Below are positions 6,642 to 8,124 of a stretch of 8,124 bases of DNA, piece after piece (positions within the stretch are counted from its first letter, which is position 1; each line of letters starts with the position of its first letter). The stretch spans positions 1-8,124 of the forward strand of contig VGYW01000372.1 of assembly GCA_016872875.1 (NCBI GenBank), written 5' to 3'. This DNA comes from Planctomycetota bacterium. GTDB lineage: Bacteria > Planctomycetota > PUPC01 > DSUN01. The notes beneath the pieces are model-generated. The model saw only the letters and a program-made list of their open reading frames with translations, made no database searches and was not told the origin of the DNA. Both the position numbers and the translations under genes were made by a program.

Positions 6642-7043
6642 TCACCATCGCAGTTCAACGCGCGGCGGCGCAACCTTCTCCAGAAACGCGACTTCATTGA
6701 GCCTGGAGAACACGCCGTGTCGCCCGAGAAGCCCGAAGGGGAACCTCAACCGCTCGACGAAGACGACCTCGGCGCGCCATCGCAGTCCTTTGAGTGCCAG
6801 GTAGACACACAGCCTCCTCCCATACTCTTTCGAGCCACCATATTCTACCACATGGTTCGGGTAGAGCGGCAATGATATGCCGGCGTCTTCGGCCGCCTTC
6901 ACCGGGAAGACAGAGAATACAGCGCCACTATCTACAAGCGCCCGCAGCGACACGCTCCTCGGCCCCAGCAAGCGGACCTCGCATATCGGCAGCAAATGGC
7001 TGTGCCCAGGCACGATCTCGTAAGGGAGCTGAAGAACTCTCAT
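6642..7043 (-). CDS. small retropepsin-like aspartic protease
   Basis: 133 residues, the usual size for freestanding bacterial retropepsin-like proteins, which act as homodimers with one catalytic Asp per chain. The catalytic motif is LRALVDSGAVFSVFP, giving D38-S39-G40, and the second family signature is GLLGRHGVFSRL (LLG at 105-107) near the C-terminus. No signal peptide or membrane segment is seen, so it should be cytoplasmic. ATG 7041-7043 has AGGAG 6 bases upstream. Its ATG overlaps the TGA of the preceding methyltransferase fragment (ATGA), which implies translational coupling, and the next gene follows 19 bases later. The substrate is unknown; the adjacent unknown protein is the first one to consider. 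Together with that protein it occupies the space where the middle of the methyltransferase should be. Confidence 0.75.
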   Translation of the reverse strand: MRVLQLPYEIVPGHSHLLPICEVRLLGPRSVSLRALVDSGAVFSVFPVKAAEDAGISLPLYPNHVVEYGGSKEYGRRLCVYLALKGLRWRAEVVFVERLRFPFGLLGRHGVFSRLNEVAFLEKVAPPRVELRW

Positions 7044-7402
7044 TGTTTACTCCTGCCGGGTGCGGACACACTGCGCAGGCAGGGTACGCGTAGGGCGAAG
7101 CGCGAGGCGTGCCAGTCGCAGTGGTAGTAGAAGGAGCCGGCGTTCTTGAGGACCCGGGCGAGTTCGACGCAGCGGGGGCGCATGAATTCGATGTAGGCCT
7201 GGGTGGAGGCGTGGCGGTCGTCGAAGGCGCGCTTCTCGCGCGTCTCGCCCCAGAAGACTTCGTAGTTGCGGTTGGAGTTGAAGGGCGGGTCAATGTAGAT
7301 GAGGTCCACGCAGGCGTCGGGGAGCTTGCGGAGCTGGTCGAGGTTGTCGCCGCAGTAGACGACGCGGGTGTCCACGAGGCTGGAGGGCTTGGGGACGGGC
7401 AT
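7040..7402 (-). pseudogene. N-terminal fragment of a beta-class DNA methyltransferase
   Basis: 120 residues from ATG 7400-7402, with GAGGAG about 8 bases upstream. Residues 14-100 are the start of a site-specific DNA methyltransferase of the class whose motif order is IV then I: VVYCGDNLDQLRKLPDACVD, then motif IV IDPPFNSNRNY (DPPF at 38-41), then FWGETREKRAFDDRH, RPRCVELARVL and FYYHCDWHAS. Family resemblance stops after residue 100 (position about 7103), where HYVKVML-type sequence is expected; instead there is an unrelated 20-residue tail and a TGA that overlaps the protease start. Target recognition and SAM-binding motif I (FxGxG type) are missing, so it should not methylate DNA. The matching C-terminal end appears at 5905-5474. 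Translation may now serve to couple the protease gene. Confidence 0.75.
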
Positions 7403-7437
7403 GCGGGCGTCTCCTCTCCCGTTGGGTGCCAGGCGTG

Positions 7438-7466
7438 AGGATAGCGAAGTTGGGGGAAAAAGTCCA
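7438..7466 (-). promoter_or_regulatory. candidate promoter for the minus-strand cassette
   Basis: On the - strand, TGGACT (7466-7461) and TATCCT (7443-7438) stand 17 bases apart, each matching 4 of 6 consensus positions. Transcription would begin near 7431, some 30 bases before the ATG at 7402. The spacing and place are right but the hexamers are weak. Confidence 0.3.
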
Positions 7467-7478
7467 GTGCAGAAGGCG

Positions 7479-7559
7479 CGGACAAACGAGTTTGTCCGTG
7501 GCACCCTCTGCTTCTTGTGTGCAACCCACGGGTGCCACGCCCAAACTCGTTTGGGCGTG
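7479..7559. repeat. nested inverted repeats with two hairpin arms
   Basis: Arm 1 is CGGACAAAC-GA-GTTTGTCCG (7479-7498). Arm 2 is CACGCCCAAAC-TC-GTTTGGGCGTG (7536-7559). Between them GTGGCACCC (7498-7506) pairs with GGGTGCCAC (7530-7538). The arms share the CAAAC/GTTTG core but have different flanking pairs that still match. It lies just upstream of the candidate promoter of the minus-strand cassette and looks like a dispersed structured repeat. Confidence 0.75.
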
Positions 7560-7689
7560 CTGGTCGTAGCTCTGCCGCTACCTAGTTTGTGCTGCGGAAA
7601 GGGGCATAAGCCGAGTTCCGACCTAGGAGCCTGTCCAAGAATCCCCGCGGGCTGCGTTGCCGGCGCCAGCGGGGCGGATGCAAGGCGCA

Positions 7690-7746
7690 TTGTGGGCGGG
7701 ACGTCCCCGTCCCGCGATTCGCGGCGTGGGGACACGCCGCCCACAA
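7690..7746. repeat. three-way-junction palindromic unit
   Basis: An outer stem TTGTGGGCGG (7690-7699) pairs with CCGCCCACAA (7737-7746). Inside are two arms, GGGACG-TCCC-CGTCCC (7698-7713) and GCGGCGTG-GGGA-CACGCCGC (7721-7740), which share bases with the outer stem and can compete with it. The two loops, TCCC and GGGA, are complementary to each other. It lies inside the 7627-8034 element. Confidence 0.75.
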
Positions 7747-7769
7747 GCGATGCAGCGGAGAGCATCGCT
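7746..7769. repeat. hairpin AGCGATGC/GCATCGCT, copy 1 of an inverted pair
   Basis: AGCGATGC (7746-7753) pairs with GCATCGCT (7762-7769) over an 8-base loop. The 18-base core 7749-7766 recurs inverted at 7905-7922 with a single mismatch, so the stem-loop itself is a repeated unit inside the element. Confidence 0.6.
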
Positions 7770-7791
7770 GAGGAGACGCAACGCGGCAGCG

Positions 7792-7815
7792 GCGCCGCTC
7801 GCTGGCGAGCGGCGC
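7792..7815. repeat. palindrome, 11-bp stem, GCTCGC/GCGAGC family, copy 1
   Basis: GCGCCGCTCGC and GCGAGCGGCGC flank a 2-base TG. The same core returns at 7978-7997, and a varied version at 7923-7948. Confidence 0.7.
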
Positions 7816-7922
7816 GATGCCGCCGCGACCCGAAGGGACGCCGCGACTTCTGGCCGCAGGCAGAGCCTGGCCCGAGGGCTTCCGAGGGCTCGCACGTCGT
7901 CCACGATGCTCTCCGTTGCATC

Positions 7923-7948
7923 GGCGCCACTCGCCGGCGAGTGGCGCC
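7923..7948. repeat. perfect 26-base palindrome
   Basis: The sequence beginning GGCGCCACTCGCC is identical to its reverse complement over 26 bases. Compared with the 7792 copy, the changed stem base (G to A) has its partner changed too (C to T), so pairing is kept. Confidence 0.75.
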
Positions 7949-7977
7949 GCCGTGCTCCTAGCCTGCGGCCAGACGGT

Positions 7978-7997
7978 GCCGCTCGCTGGCGAGCGGC
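7978..7997. repeat. palindrome, 9-bp stem, GCTCGC/GCGAGC family, copy 3
   Basis: GCCGCTCGC, TG, GCGAGCGGC. The stem and loop match the core of the 7792 copy, close to the right terminal repeat of the element. Confidence 0.65.
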
Positions 7998-8071
7998 GCG
8001 GCGTCGCAGCCCGCGTGGGTTTTGAGATAGGCGCTTAAGGACTCGGGATCGGCAAAGATTTGTCGATGTGA

Positions 8072-8124
8072 TCACGCTGCGATGTTGAGCGCTCGAAAGA
8101 GCTGCTCCATGGCCCGTTGGATGG
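8072..8124 (-). CDS. possible C-terminus of a gene entering from the right edge
   Basis: On the - strand the last codons read IQRAMEQLFRALNIAA followed by TGA at 8074-8072. This is helix-like and plausible as the end of a protein, possibly a transposase given the adjacent element ends. Only 16 codons are in the window, so neither identity nor reality can be established. Confidence 0.25.
   Translation of the reverse strand, partial: IQRAMEQLFRALNIAA

Larger units (their letters stand above)
7627..8034. mobile_element. MITE-like element with 30-bp imperfect terminal inverted repeats
   Basis: 7627-7656 and the reverse complement of 8005-8034 agree at 24 of 30 positions, with the inner 11 identical (CGCGGGCTGCG). 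The outer ends read GAGCCTGTCC and GCGCCTATCT, which recalls the ends of some IS5-type insertion sequences. The interior, about 350 bases, has no transposase and is filled with palindromes, so it fits a non-autonomous element or a decayed insertion sequence. No clear target duplication: the flanks are CCTAG on the left and TTAAG on the right. Confidence 0.5.
7467..8071. other. gene-free stretch filled with structured repeats
   Basis: About 600 bases without a credible gene. Open frames here have low-complexity arginine/alanine translations that mirror the palindromes. Besides the listed elements it carries a GTAG-CTCTGCCG-CTAC hairpin (about 7566-7581), a CTGGCCGCAGGC/GCCTGCGGCCAG inverted pair (7850-7861 and 7961-7972) and a CGAGGGCTTC-type direct repeat (7873-7890). 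Confidence 0.6.

Noticed and set aside
6928..7524. 198-codon - strand open frame overlapping the methyltransferase fragment
   Set aside because: It is threonine/serine/proline-rich and in another frame from the recognisable methyltransferase motifs.
7403..7930. Upstream extension of the methyltransferase fragment to 7930
   Set aside because: The extra residues are translated repeat sequence; family similarity begins just after the ATG at 7402, which has a ribosome site.
7640..8040. tRNA or ribosomal RNA gene within the structured region
   Set aside because: The stems are simple perfect palindromes; no cloverleaf, T-loop GTTCGA-type motif or rRNA core sequence is present.
8072..8124. Transposase assignment for the right-edge reading frame
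   Set aside because: Sixteen codons are too few to name; only a possible C-terminus is listed.

Overview
The window is GC-rich bacterial DNA without ribosomal or core genes. I read it as part of a metagenome-like, large-genome bacterium, most likely of the Planctomycetota/PVC type. The pointers are a secreted CBM9-glycoside hydrolase beside a URO-D-family gene, an abundance of short GC-rich palindromic repeats (some inside coding sequence), and a scattered defence-type cassette. This placement is inference.

Left third, + strand (1-3539). The C-terminal part of a uroporphyrinogen-decarboxylase-superfamily protein runs in from the left edge. It is followed by a sigma70-like promoter (641-669) and a large secreted multidomain glycoside hydrolase (711-3539). 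About 380 non-coding bases with hairpins and a CACAGAG-type repeat come next (3540-3919).

Middle and right, - strand (7402 down to 3920). Six reading frames run in one direction with small gaps: (1) the N-terminal 100 residues of a beta-class DNA methyltransferase, broken; (2) a small retropepsin-like aspartic protease whose ATG overlaps the preceding stop (ATGA); (3) a 212-residue unknown protein with a possible winged-helix-like N half and a helical C half; (4) an Mrr-like nuclease domain; (5) a SIR2-like protein; (6) a small unknown protein after a 107-base gap. Frames 1 and 4 look like the two ends of a single methyltransferase-Mrr protein whose middle has been replaced by frames 2 and 3. 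The result is either a wrecked restriction gene that took in a cargo pair, or a rearranged set (protease, putative DNA-binding protein, nuclease, SIR2) now expressed as one operon. This is the best candidate for an undescribed system in the window.

Right end (7467-8124). No gene of normal size is visible here. The stretch is packed with structured repeats: nested inverted repeats with two arms (7479-7559), and a roughly 408-base element (7627-8034) bounded by a 30-base imperfect terminal inverted repeat and filled with palindromes, including a three-way-junction unit and a perfect 26-base palindrome. A possible C-terminus of another gene enters from the right edge on the - strand.
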